Origin: Liolophura sinensis | Lineage: Eukaryota; Mollusca; Polyplacophora; Chitonida; Chitonidae | DNA length: 64,000 nt | Reading direction: 5' to 3' | Assembly: GCF_032854445.1 (NCBI RefSeq) | Contig: NC_088299.1 | Span: 1,713,001-1,777,000, forward strand | Shown: in pieces, positions 48,464-59,950 of the stretch | Numbering within the stretch: position 1 is the stretch's first letter | Layout of the letters: each line of letters opens with the position of its first letter | The notes under the pieces: generated by a model | What the model saw: only the letters and a program-made list of their open reading frames with translations | The model's database searches: none | Told to the model about the DNA's origin: nothing | Translations under genes and position numbers: made by a program

Positions 48464-49200
48464 CTGTGCAAAGCTACCTCTTCCAAGCTCCAGTATGACC
48501 ATGTACTAACACACAGACACGTGATGAACGAAGGCTGGCTGTTTTCTAAGTTGTGTGATGCTGCAAATTTCATGTGATGCTGCAAATTTCCTGTGATTTT
48601 GCAAATTTCATTGCAATGAATTTGTAGCAAATTGCATTACGCCGTTTTATCAGTTTTCCGCTCTGATCAGATTTTTGTTGATGCCCACGCTCTTTTTATT
48701 AATAGTCAGGTCTATCTCCTTTAATAGTGAATTTCAACTTGCACTGTCTCCGATCATTTGTGCGGCTGAGCACAGAGCCAAGAAGCTGTCTGAGCTTCAA
48801 CATTGGCAATGGCATGTACACGGACTTCACATCTCTGATGATTTCCACGTTAAAAAAACAAACACAAAAAAAGTTTTTGTTTTACGAGCCCTAAACGTAG
48901 TTCGCACCTAACACTTTAACCCACTTCTTGACTTCCATAATGACAGGTTAAACTGACAAACGTGTTTTTGCACTGTACCCAACTCGGCACTATGGGTCTC
49001 CTTTGTGATGAACACAACATGCACTTCCACTTGCTAGCAGATTTCGTCAGGCGTGCTGGTCAGGCCTTGAATTAAAGCCAACTGATTTACAGCAATCATA
49101 TCAGGAGTATGTTTTACAGTGGCTTCCTGATCAACCCTGGTCGATCAATTCTGATCATCAGTCATGCTCTGGCCACAACAGAGCAGAGTACTCTGGTGCA
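48464..49200. other. Non-coding, with a small tandem repeat
   Basis: Three copies of TGTGATGCTGCAAATTTCA, the last with TTTTG, lie in tandem at 48554-48610. The rest has no recognisable gene. Confidence 0.5.
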
Positions 49201-49495
49201 TGGTACAATAACTAAGCTACATGTAGGAACCTAGGAAGATCCATGGTACAATAACTAAGCTACATGTAAAAACCTAGGAAGATCCTTGGTACAATAACAG
49301 CTACATGTAAAAACCTAGGAAGATCCCTGGTACAATAACAGCTACATGTAAAAACCTAGGAAGATCCCTGGTACAATAACTAAGCTACATGTAGGAACCT
49401 AGGAAGATCCGTGGCACAATAACCGCTACATTTTGAAACCTAGGAAGATCTGAGAGTACAATAACTAAGCTACATGTAGGAACCTAGGTAGATCC
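49201..49495. repeat. Minisatellite, about 43-bp unit, seven copies
   Basis: Units read TGGTACAATAACTAAGCTAC, ATGTAGGAACCTAGGAAGAT, CC. Some lack the TAAG of ACTAAGCTAC and are shorter by about four bases. The last two units are more diverged. Confidence 0.95.
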
Positions 49496-50606
49496 GAGAT
49501 CTCTGCCTTTTTTCACAGCTTATGGCTTTCAGAAATACAGATCTCTATTACCAAGTTCCAGGTTCGTGAATGTAACGATTCATAACAGTTTGCATGGACA
49601 ACCGATCTCTGAGTTAGGAGAACAGTGTTGTACCCAGGAATTTTTGTACAGTCCTTTATTTATTCCACAAAGAAAAACTAGGTGCTTTTATTAGGTACTA
49701 CTTAAAAATAGGGCAACTGAAGCATGGAAATTTGTAAACATCATATTTTTGTATGTTGCTTCATTAACAATGTCCAACGCCATAAATACTTTTTGTCCAA
49801 ACTTGTTGCACAGGTTCATGTAACTCCTGCACATCTGTGTTAAGGAGGGTGAAAAAAAAATGCACAGTGAAGGTTCGTTTCATGTTTGGCATGTAACTAT
49901 AAAAGCTGATGAAGTTTCAAGAATAGCTTACCATACAATATTACATACATGCTTTATATGTCGGTACAGAAGCTGTCCCAGTAAAACCCAAACAAAAAAA
50001 ACTGTTTTGATTTCAATGTCGTTTGATTCATGAAACGAAACCACATAAAAATACTTACACTTTTCAAAGGCTCTAAATTTTCCAAATTACATTTAAAACC
50101 CTTCAACAGCTTTCAAGAACCTGTACAAACCCTGAAGCTAGCCATCGACTACTTTAAAAATTTTTTTTGTTACATATTTAAACCCTGATAATTGGGGATT
50201 CTAGCCTGCTGGATTTTGGCAAGTTACGTGACCAAATGGATCATGTCGTCTAATCAGAGTGATCCAAATTCTTGCATAGTTTAAGCCTGACGTGAGATGA
50301 AAGGATCCCAGAAAAAAATAACAATCTTCGTGAGTCAATGTTTATAGTAGAGAGCTTCATGAGATTTAACAATAATAAAAAATAAGGTTTTACAAGGGTA
50401 GGTATCAGGCTGTAGAACGTAGACGAGCAGCATGAACAGAAAGGAATTACCCAGGATACACCTCGCGTAACATGCTTCGTTGTAAAAACTACAGTTAACG
50501 TCACATAGAGTCTATCGTGATAGAGCTAAGGACAGAGCTATAGAGATAAAGGAGGACGGTGATCAGCTAATGTCTACAAAGAAATCTGGCTCTTTCTGAG
50601 ACTTCA
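49496..50606. other. Non-coding stretch
   Basis: No gene recognised. Confidence 0.35.
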
Positions 50607-51385
50607 AAGGAAAGACAACAAATAACATAACCTGAGTTATTTAGGAAGAGGGATGAAAACAGACCTACTAAAATGGTCACATGACACCTTATTCTGACTT
50701 GCTTCGTAACTCTATACATGAAGTTCTAATAAGGAATTCTTATGAGGCAATGAGTGAGTGAGTGAGTGAGTGCTCAACAATTTTTCAGTCATATGACGAC
50801 GAAAGAATCCTTAGGGTGTATGTAATGTACCTCCTTGTTGCAGGACAGATATCCACCGATCTTTTATCTAGTGCTGCATCACTGAGACGACTTACCGAAG
50901 GCGAGTAAACCACCCCGCCTGAGCCATTATACTGCTACGGGTCAACCAGTCATTGCACTATCCCCTTCATGCTGAACACCAAGCGAGGAAGCTACCTCTT
51001 TTAAGGTCTTAGAAGTGACTCGATCAAGGATTGATCCTGGATCTACCGCATGAGACAATGAGATACACTATGTTAACGCATGACAATGACAATGTTGTGT
51101 CACTGGGACCCCACGCACATATGGTTATTATAAAGTGATGTAAGTATTTAAAAAACGCATCCACAAAGAACTATATAAAGAACTTGTGCATGATTGGTTA
51201 AAACTGATAAGATGGCAGCGCTTTGGATTGTATCAATGTGCGTGATTTTGCCCACTTTGAACTGCGTTATCTTAGTGGTGCAACATCACAAAAAAAAAAT
51301 AAGTTAAAATATGAATTTTTAAACATACTGTTGGATACTTTATCGAAGCCTGTGTTCACTTGGATCTCATATTGTCTCCTTTTTA
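50607..51385. repeat. Dispersed repeat R4, copy 1 (carries a SINE-B)
   Basis: Homologous to 59499-59950 once the SINE-B at 50755-51050 is removed. Landmarks in order are AAGACAACAAATAAC, AACTCTATA.A, GAATTCTTA, CAATG, ATATGGTTA, CACTTTGAACTGCG and GGATACTTTA. It is an old interspersed family of unknown class. Confidence 0.65.
50755..51050 (-). mobile_element. SINE-B, 5'-truncated, with target-site duplication
   Basis: The (GAGT)n tail leads straight into CTCAACAATTTTTCAGTC (the GCTTGGGGTTTAACGTCG segment is deleted). CTATCCCCTTCATGCTGAA and TTGATCCTGGATCTACCG follow on the minus strand. ATGAGGCAATGAG before and ATGAGACAATGAG after the element are a target duplication with one mismatch. The matching empty site lies in repeat R4 copy 2 near 59620. 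Confidence 0.9.
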
Positions 51386-52543
51386 AAACATTGGGCTCAT
51401 GACTTTTATCATGTATAAGTCTTGTCCTTTGATGAATAATGACAAACTATACTGAAGTATAAACTTTATTGTCATTGGAATATGGAGATATTCAAACTAG
51501 ACAACGCACGTTCTTCATCAATTTTAAAAACAAGCACTCTCAAATTCAGTAAGGTGAGATTACACATTACCATTTATCTGTGTCATCAGTAAAATTGCCC
51601 GCTAGCGCAGAATTCGATGTCCGATTGATTTCAATGATGCTAGATAAATTATTCATACATGTAATAAAAGCATCCAGGTTGACTGTGGACAGCAAAGCTA
51701 CCTGACTCCCAGCCATGCAATCATTCACGTGTTCCAGTTTTTAAGACAAAACTATGAAAACAAAGCTTTGAACACACTGTCACATCTGGATGGAATCACT
51801 TTGGAGTTACATATAAGTAATTGTCAAAATTCAGGGAAAATTCTAGGCCTGTGATTGGTCAATTGGTCAAATCCCCAAAGCAGAAAGGCATCCATGAAAA
51901 CACAGCAGATCAGTGGAGGTACTAGTGTTATTTCCAGAAAAAAAATGTACGCAGTGCTCTTCATTCTGATAAATTCGTTATACCAGCATGTTGTCTGGGT
52001 ATACGGCCTAATATTTTGTTTCGAAGATCAGTATTTCCACTCGCAGAAACATGCTTTCTGATGAGAAGATTGACTGTGGTACTGACAGGTTGTTAATTAT
52101 TACTTAGTATTATTGTCATCTATGGCAACAATGCTAAGGTTAACTCCAGGCATACTCTGTGTTAATAAACAATTGAGGACAGATTGAAACGGGAAAAGTT
52201 TGGATTTAGAGTAAAGGGTTGAAAAGCTGACCTGTATTGGTCACCTTCACCTGACCATAAATAAACCCAACCTTCATGTAACCAGACCTGGGCCCATACT
52301 TATCTAGCAACTTAAGACTTATGTCATAAATTTCAAGTTTGTAAAAGGACAAATCCAGGAATGGAAAGAACTCAAACTGTGGTTAATACATTGTTCTGTA
52401 GTAAAGAATCAGCATACAAATTTTAAACATACTAGGGCAAAATGGTTTAACTGTATCCGTGTTCGAATTTGTGACTTAAGTCTTAAGACGTTTGATAAAT
52501 ACGTGCCCAGGAACGTTCTTGAGTTGTTTAACGATCTGACTAC
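51386..52543. other. Non-coding stretch
   Basis: No gene recognised. Confidence 0.35.
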
Positions 52544-52690
52544 CAGATGAATACTGATCCCAATCAGATGAATGACGATCCCAATCAGATGAATACTGAT
52601 CCTAATCAGATGGATGATGATCCCAATCAGATAAATGATGATCCAATCAGACGAATGATGATTCCAATCAGACGAATGATGATCCCAATA
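52544..52690. repeat. Minisatellite, 21-bp unit, seven copies
   Basis: Units such as CAGATGAATACTGATCCCAA T vary at ACTGAT versus ACGAT or ATGAT. Being a multiple of three, it reads as MNTDPNQ-like repeats on one strand and IIHLIGI-like repeats on the other. I treat both as artefacts. Confidence 0.95.
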
Positions 52691-53656
52691 ATGACCATCA
52701 CGATCATAACACATATGCCCTATGCCCGTTGTCATAATAAGAATGCACAATTGTATTATATAAGAACCTAAACCTTGAGTTCGACATTTCGTATATCACT
52801 ACTTATCCATGGCATTCCAAGTTGATAGATTAGCACAACAAATACAATTCAAAAACAATATTAAACACCAGTTCCCAAAGAAATAATTAATAAAAAATAC
52901 ATAAATTGTACAGAAAGCTGGCAAAATGTAAGAGAGAACCAAGCAGTCCCCCATTTTCAATGATGCCAGAAAAAAAAATGTCTATATTCTAGGTATTCAA
53001 CTAATTTTAAACTCATAGTTCTAGTTCGAATACAAATATAAACATCTCAGTCACACTTTTATTAGAGCTGTTCATAAAAGCATCATGTTGACATAAAAAA
53101 AAACATGACTCCTTATAACGCTGCTATCCCCGGGTTATTAAGGTGAATTAGATACAACTAGGACATAGTCCCCGCAGACATTCCTCTGTCCTAGGTGATT
53201 CTCAACATTGGAAATAACAGAACATTCTATGTCCAGCAGAGGTCTGAATGCAGGGGCTGTTTACATCCACCTCGTGTGGTTTCCCCTGCCACCCTGTTGA
53301 GATCGGTAACAGATGTCACCGAGATGCCACTCTTTATCTGTACAGAGGATTCCAGACCCGGTTCTAGTTTCTGTGAAGGTTGCGCTGGTATCCCCCAACC
53401 ACATGCTTAACGCTAATATACAGCATTTTTGTTTACCTTGATTCAGAGCACCCAACCACACTGACCTTAAGACATACACACAACGCTTGCCCGTTTGCAG
53501 TCGTTATTTCTCAACAATCTCGGTATTTCATGCACCACAAAAAGCCTTCATCATCTCATTGGAATTTTAAGTCAGGCATCAATTAAATCTCAAGTACTGC
53601 CATCAAAAGGACACAGAGATGCTCTCAGAAAAGCATAATTAGTATACATGTCTAAT
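52691..53656. other. Non-coding stretch
   Basis: No gene recognised. Overlapping frames on both strands at 53195-53479 have a more balanced base composition than the surroundings, but no motif I know. Confidence 0.35.
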
Positions 53657-53664
53657 AAGATATA

Positions 53665-53903
53665 TTTATTTTTATTTATTTATTTGATTGGTGTTTTATG
53701 TACAAGAACGTTTCACCTATGTGACGGGGCCAGCATTATGGTGAGAAGAAACCAGGCAGAGCCCAAGGGCAACCCATGACCATCCTCAGGTTGCTGGCAG
53801 ACCTTCCCAGGTACGGTCGGAGTGGAAGCCAGCATGAGCTGGACTTGAACTTACAGAGACTGCATTGGTGAGAGACTCCTGGGTCAATACGCTGTGTTCA
53901 CCA
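53665..53903 (-). mobile_element. SINE-A with target-site duplication
   Basis: The TTTA-rich tail, TTGATTGGTGTTTTATG, GGGGCCAGCATTATGGTG, GGCAGAGCCCAAGGGCAACC and GCCAGCATGAGCTGGACTTG run into the head on the minus strand and stop at about AATACGCTGTG. AAGATATA flanks it at 53657-53664 and 53904-53911. Head partly truncated. Confidence 0.9.
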
Positions 53904-53911
53904 AAGATATA

Positions 53912-54439
53912 AGCATGGCATAAATAAACATTTACAGTTTAAACATTCAAATGTTTATTAAATGTATGCTTATATTATCAGACATGTTCATTTAAATACG
54001 GCCAGATTGTCTCATTTTTCACTATGTATATCCCTGTACAAAAACTGGGCACCATTCAGCTGATAAAATTTTCTTAATTTTCTTTCAAAGGAAACAAAGA
54101 ACATCTTTCCTTTGATAATGTGCTACGAAAGATACAAATGGGCACAAAAATGCAGCACCTGTCACAACGTTACCCTGTGAATTTAAAAAATTAATTGCCA
54201 ACCCTTCATGCCAATAGCATTCTTTTTGTGTAAAATTTGTACAAAGACTCTGATCGGCATGCTTGTACATTCATCTGTATAGCCAGTAAAATTGTAAATG
54301 TCTAAGCTTTCACTTAAGTGAGAAATCTTGTCACTGCAGCAGTTTAAATGACTGGAATCATCTCACATGGGTAAATGTAATGTTCTGTCATGGCTATATA
54401 GCTGCTTTATCAGGATGTGAAGGGGATGCCTTCTATTTC
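53912..54439. other. Non-coding stretch
   Basis: No gene recognised. Confidence 0.35.
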
Positions 54440-54965
54440 CCATAGTGAATGTTCCCCGTAGCGACTGTTCCTCACACAGGTACAACCCTGCAATGACTGT
54501 TCCCCACACAGGTGCAGCCCTGCACTGACTGTTCCCCACACAGGTACAACCCTGCACTCACTGTTCCCCACACAGGTACAACCCTGCAGTCACTGTTCCC
54601 CTACACAAGGACAATCCTGCACTGATCGTTCCTCACACAGGTACAGCCCTGCACTGACTGTTCCCCACACAAGGACAATACTGCACTGACTGTTCCCCCC
54701 ACACAGGTACAACCCTGCACTGACTGTTCCCCACACAGGTGCAACCCTGCACTCATTGTTCCCCACACAGGCACAACCCTGTACTGACTGTTCCCCACAC
54801 ACACAAGCACAACTCTGCACTCACTGTTCCCCACACAGGCACAACTCTGCACTCACTGTTCCCCACACAGGTACAACCCTGCACTCACTGTTCCCCACAC
54901 AGGTACAACCCTGCACTCACTGTTCCCCACACAGGTACAACCCTGCACTCACTGTTCCCCACAGT
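54440..54965. repeat. Minisatellite, 34-bp unit, about 15 copies
   Basis: Units read CACACAGGTACAACCCTGCA followed by CTCACTGTTCCCCA. The left units are more diverged and the last four are identical, suggesting expansion from the right side. Because the unit is 34 bp, long frames (MQGCTCVGNSEC-like, HCSPHRYNPALTVPH-like) arise in all phases on both strands. Confidence 0.95.
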
Positions 54966-55640
54966 GACGGTTCCCCACACTGACTGTTCCAAACACTTAC
55001 TTGACCTGGCATTGACTTTACCCTTCACACAGGCTTTTATACCTTGTACTAATTGTTCCCTGTAGTAAATGTTCCACACCGTGACTAAACCCTGCATTGA
55101 CTTTTATCTCACACTGACTAATATTTCCAAGTGGACTATACCCTTCACTGATTATTCTCCAGTGACTGTTTCGGACACTGACTGTTCCTTGCACTGACTT
55201 TTATACTCTGCACTAATTGTTCCCCACAGTGAATGTTCCACACAGTGACTATACCATGCATTGACATTACCCCACACTGACTGTTTCCCACAGTCAGACT
55301 TTACCCTACATGGACTTTACCCCACACTGACTTTTTCCCATAGTCAGACTATATCCCACACTGACTGTTTCCCACAGTGACTGCACCCTGCATGGACCAC
55401 CCCACACTGACTGTTTCCCACAGTCAGACTATACCCTGCACGGACTTTACCCCACAATGGCTGTTTCCCACAGTCAGACTATACCCTGCACAGACTTCAC
55501 CCCCACACTGACTGTTTCCCACAGTCAGACTATACCCTGCACAGACTTCACCCCACACTGACTGTTTCCCAGTCAGACTATACCCCACAATGACTATTCC
55601 TTACAATGACTGCACCCTGCATAGACTTTACCCCACATTC
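54966..55640. repeat. Degenerate continuation of the CACTGACTGTT array
   Basis: The words CACACTGACTGTTTCCCACA, GTCAGACTATACCCTGCA and GACTTTACCCCA recur, reaching a clearer compound unit of about 50 bp between 55330 and 55600. It appears to be an older, diverged part of the 34-bp array. Confidence 0.8.
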
Positions 55641-55805
55641 CCTGTACTCCTCAGTGTTTTCTGTAGTCACTGTGCTCCCCGTAGTGATGTAAGTGGCTGA
55701 CAAGTCAGGACAAGTCTGGGTGGAATTTGAGACCCTTAAATAGACATTCTGGAGGAGATAAAACAATTTTAACTCAATGATGAGAAAATTGGGCACACAA
55801 TGAGC

Positions 55806-56110
55806 ATTCTTGTTAACAGGCTGGGAAATGTTGGATATAGCTTCTGGACAACACAGACATGCAACCTGTGGCTCTTTTTACAAATCACTCTCCTGCAGGA
55901 AGGCAGGAAGGGTTATCACAGTCAGAAATCTTTGCAAGCAGATATTCATTACCGGTCTCATACTGAGAATGATTACTCCAATCATTCACAAGCAACACAG
56001 AACATTATCCACGCCACCACAGTTACTGCCTCCTTTCACACTTGCCTGGAATCAATTACCGATTCTTCTGGCAAACTTGTCTTCCCTGGTTGATTGTTTT
56101 TTCTCACTCT
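55806..56110 (+). pseudogene. LINE reverse-transcriptase C-terminal remnant
   Basis: Two overlapping plus-strand frames together preserve the end of a non-LTR retrotransposon ORF2. First comes VNRLGN with LWLFLQITLL in one frame, matching the LGW..L..RR....LFYKI block. Later the other frame has IHKQHRTLSTPPQLLPPF followed by TLAWNQLP and LANLSSL, matching the SFFPRT...WN.LP.....SL signature just before the ORF end. At least one frameshift separates the blocks, and upstream RT motifs (including YADD) are absent. A typical 5'-truncated dead copy. The clade (Jockey/CR1/RTE-like) cannot be fixed. Confidence 0.7.
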
Positions 56111-56961
56111 GAATGCAAACCTATATACCAGGACGATATGTTGGCACTAAATTATCCAAAGTGGCAATTTATGATGCTCAGATACAAAACCATGTATAGC
56201 ATCAGATAAAATAGCAGTTCACATAGGAGTGACAGAAAAATGCCAGGAGCAGCAAATTCTTACACCTGTTTTACTATAACATTAAAGACTGTTTCTCAAT
56301 AATCAGAGAAGATCTTACTTTTCTAGCTTAACTAGGCTTTAAAACCAGCTTCCTGGTTTAACGATAAAATACTTTTTCTTAAACTACTTCCACGTTTTTC
56401 TTCTATTAAGTTACAATACTTACCGTCAAACTGCACTACATAATATGCAGATTTGATACATGTGGGTGGGTGGGTGGGGGGGTTGGGGGGTTGGGGGGAA
56501 CGTTAGTTGTGAATTAAGTTTCTCAGATGTGTTTTTTTTTTGTCAATAACATTTCTTAAACAGATTTGATATTTTGCTCCAAGGCTTTTTTTGCTGAAAA
56601 TCTGCTGCACAAATGTAGTTATGCTCTTCACCATGCCCTTAAGCTATTCACTTCTAAATGTTACAGGTAAAAAAACATATGATGCACATTTAGGGGATTT
56701 AAGATCAAACCAAGTAAAAGTTTTCCCGACAATTTCATTTAAATTACACATAATCTCTGAATAATATTACTTAACAACCAGTATATTTATTTATTTCAAA
56801 AATCAGTGCATTATAACTAAATGAGAGATAGCTACATGGAATGTTGCAATTGGACAATAATGCACATTAATTCATCAAACTAATCAGGATTATTGTGTGA
56901 ATGAATAAAAAAAAATTGGATGACTTAATTGAGATATAAGACATAGTACATATGTCAGACT
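56111..56961. other. Non-coding, with G-rich tract
   Basis: At 56463-56498, GGGTGGGTGGGTGGGGGGG and then GGGGGG blocks give at least five G runs of three or more with one- or two-base loops, a textbook G-quadruplex pattern. The rest is AT-rich and featureless. Confidence 0.5.
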
Positions 56962-57070
56962 ATGGTTGTGGGTTTAACCCCGGGCTCTGAGCGGTTTCCT
57001 CTCACCTTAATGTTGGCCGCCGTCGCATGACATATTCTTGAGTACGACGTAAAACACCAATCAAATAAAT
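56962..57070 (+). mobile_element. SINE-A, 3' fragment
   Basis: GGTTGTGGGTTTAACCCCGG, GCGGTTTCCTCTCACCTTAA and ATATTCTTGAGTACGACG lead to TAAAACACCAATCAAATAAA. This is the last 110 bp of the family with the head missing. Confidence 0.9.
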
Positions 57071-57428
57071 ACACTGTACAACTCCACGCGCAGGTCACGC
57101 TATATCACTGTAGTATGTTCATTTTATCTTCACTCCAAATCCTACCACTACATGTATAATTCCTCCACTTAGACCACATGAAAGCAGCCATTACCACAAT
57201 CTGTCACAGGGGATGGGGAATCTGGGCCAGGATGGGCGGACTTGTGTGGCATCTCACACGGAGACTCCATCTGATCACACAGGGAAATTTATTATTCGAA
57301 ATAATCAGGTGCTGTTAAAGTGGCCAAGGTGTCAGGCAAGAGGAATGGCTAAAGGCCTAGAGAAATTCAGTGGTTTTGCACCTCAGCCTACAATATGGAT
57401 GAACAAGTCAGCAATCACCACCCAAATC

Positions 57429-57803
57429 ATGCCACAGAAAACCATCCAGTATAACTGCTGGATACAAAAACTCATCATGACAGAAAACCATCCAGTACAA
57501 CTGCTGGATACAAAAACTCATCATGACAGAAAACCATCCAGTGCAACTGCTGGATACAAAAACTCATCATGACAGAAAACCATCCAGTGCAACTGCTGGA
57601 TACAAAAACTCATCATGACAGAAAACCATCCAGTGCAACTGCTGGATACAAAAACTCATCATGACAGAAAACCATCCAGTGCAACTGCTGGATACAAAAA
57701 CTCATCATGACAGAAAACCATCCAGTACAACTGCTGGATACAAAAACTCATCATGACAGAAAACCATCCAGTACAACTGCTGGATACAAAAACTCATCGT
57801 GAC
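57429..57803. repeat. Minisatellite, 46-bp unit, eight copies
   Basis: Units read CATGACAGAAAACCATCCAG, TGCAACTGCTGGATACAAAA, ACTCAT, and differ essentially only at GTGCAA versus GTACAA. Each unit contains the small foldback TCCAG/CTGGA. There is no variable spacer, so this is not a CRISPR array. Confidence 0.95.
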
Positions 57804-58169
57804 AAATACAATAACACACAGCATCAGGGATCTGATGCAAGCCTCATGTCTTCCAGTTGAGTGATCATTCCTTCAAACACAAAAACAGTTTTAATGCAAG
57901 TTTCAAAGGCTCAGAATCATCAGTGCTGCGCTTCACTTCGCTTACAATTTCTCAAAGCAAAATTAGCACTAGAACATCTCCGAATCAGTCTGATATTGCC
58001 ACCAGGATGTATTACAAGGAGAGCACAAAAGTGTGCGCTTACAGCCCACTCCAAGCACTTGTTCAGCACACTTTCACCATGTTTCAAATACGTTAATAAG
58101 CATAGCAATAGCAGCAAGTGTGCAACATCAGCACAGAGCAGTGCATAACCTGTAATATTTGAACAACAC
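57804..58169. other. Non-coding stretch between two minisatellites
   Basis: Overlapping frames at 57857-58148 show no motif known to me. Confidence 0.35.
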
Positions 58170-58808
58170 TGCTTTTGTGCTGTAGAGACATGGTGCTGTT
58201 TTTATACTGTAGAGACTTGGTGCTGCTTTGGTGCTGTAGTGACAAGGTGCTGCTTTTGTGCCGTAGCGACATGGTGCTGTTTTTATACTGTAGTGACACG
58301 GTGCTGCTTTGGTGATGTAGTGACAAGGTGCTGCTTTTGTGCCGTAGAGACATGATGCTATTTTTATACTGTAGTGACATGGTGCTGCTTTGGTGCTGTA
58401 GAGACATGATGTTGTTTTTATACTGTAGTGACATGGTGCTGTTTTTATACTGTAGTGACATGGTGCTGCTTTCTGTGCTGTAGTGACATGCTGCTGTTTT
58501 TATACTGTAATGATGTGGTGCTGTTTTTATACCGTAGTGACATGGTGCTGCTTTGGTGCTGTAGTGACAAGGTGCTGCTTTTGTGCCGTAGAGACAAGGT
58601 GCTGCTTTTGTGCCGTAGAGACATGGTGCTGCTTTGGTGCTATAGTGACGTAGAGCTGCTTTTGTGTTGTAGAGATGTGGTGCTGTTTTTATACTGTAGT
58701 GACATGGTGCTGCTTTCTGTGCTGTAGTGATATGGTATTGTTTTTATACTGTAGTGTACAGTGCTACTTTTGCACTGTAGCAACGTGGTGCTACTTTTGT
58801 GCCGTAGG
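58170..58808. repeat. Minisatellite, 27-bp unit, about 24 copies
   Basis: Two unit types, GTAGTGACATGGTGCTGTTT TTATACT and GTAGAGACAAGGTGCTGCTT TTGTGCC, alternate irregularly. The unit is nine codons long, so frames stay open on both strands (MSLQYKNST-like on the minus, WCCFYTVVT-like on the plus). This is a by-product of unit length. Confidence 0.95.
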
Positions 58809-59498
58809 GGAGTTTCGAGGTTTAGGTAGGATACATTTAACATATGGTTTAGCACATTAATTGTAAGACCATGCTCCTTTGGTAGAATGTGCTACAATTG
58901 TTTTTTTCCCGTTTTTTAATAGTTTTCTTACTTAACACTTACTCAAAAAAAAAAAAAAATAAAAAGTGAAAAAAAATAACTTGTACAAGCTGTTATAGGG
59001 GAAAATGACACATACGTACACTGAGATTAGAATCAGCTGTCCATTGTTTCAAAAACAATGATTTCCATCCTCACAAAATCTGATTATTGATCCAAGTGCA
59101 TGTATTGTAACGTTATTGAACAATCACTCCCCAGGGACAGTTTTACTATTTGTACAAAAAGATTATTGCCGTGGTTTTTCCTTCCTGTCAAGTCCACTGA
59201 GTGGACATAGATTTCTGCTCTTGATCAGACAAAACCAACTGCTTAGACACGTTGGAAGAGAATGGGCACAAAGACTGAGTCATCCTGAAAGCGCAAGCCA
59301 AACACTTCAAAGAGGTAAGTGCGGTAATCCAGGCAGATAACAGCTTCTCATCAGCTTTCTCACCATAGCCAGCATACAATCCTTGTCAGTTTCTACACAT
59401 TTACTGTTATTACCTAATATGCCGGATTCTTCTCCTTTACAGTTGGAATTTTGGTAATGTTTTAGTCATTGGAACATACTCCATGTTGGAACTTTTAA
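58809..59498. other. Non-coding stretch
   Basis: No gene recognised. Poly(A)-rich segment at about 58945-58976. Confidence 0.35.
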
Positions 59499-59950
59499 TA
59501 GAAAAGACAACAAATAACTTGAACATAGTAATTAAGGAAGACCTAAACAGCCAGACAATTTTTTTTCTCACAAGCTTGACAACTCTATAAAATCAAGATT
59601 GAATCCTGAATTCTTACATCACAATGGGGTGTGCTATGCTACTGCAACCGGGAACACGATGTCGCATTATTTGTACCCTATGCAAATATGGTTAAGGGGC
59701 AAAAACAGGATTGCATTGACATAAGCAGATATACCTGCATACTCAGCTTAAAGGGATAACTCGCTTCTGATCGCTTAAAATTCATAAGGTGGTGGCACTT
59801 TCGTTTTTCTCGATGTTCACAATTATGCTCACTTTGAACTGCGATAGATCAGTTATATAACATCATAAAAACAGTATACCGGTATGCTTGTTAAACTTCT
59901 TGTGGGATACTTTACCCATGCATATATACATCTAGCCTAGGTTTTTCCTT
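59499..59950. repeat. Dispersed repeat R4, copy 2 (empty site)
   Basis: Partner of 50607-51385, lacking the SINE-B. AAAAGACAACAAATAAC, CAACTCTATAAA, GAATTCTTACATCACAATGG, ATATGGTTA, CTCACTTTGAACTGCGA and GGGATACTTTACCC are in the same order. CACAATGG at about 59620 corresponds to the pre-insertion target CAATGAG. Confidence 0.65.

Noticed and set aside
53195-53479. Overlapping frames on both strands
   Set aside because: Balanced composition drew attention, but no domain, splice pattern or start context supports a gene.
57429-57803. CRISPR-like regular repeats
   Set aside because: The whole 46-bp period is repeated without variable spacers, and the genome is eukaryotic. The arrays at 22766 and 54440 were rejected for the same reasons.
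58093-58461. 122-residue minus-strand frame with MSLQYKNS repeats
   Set aside because: By-product of a 27-bp unit (nine codons), open on both strands.
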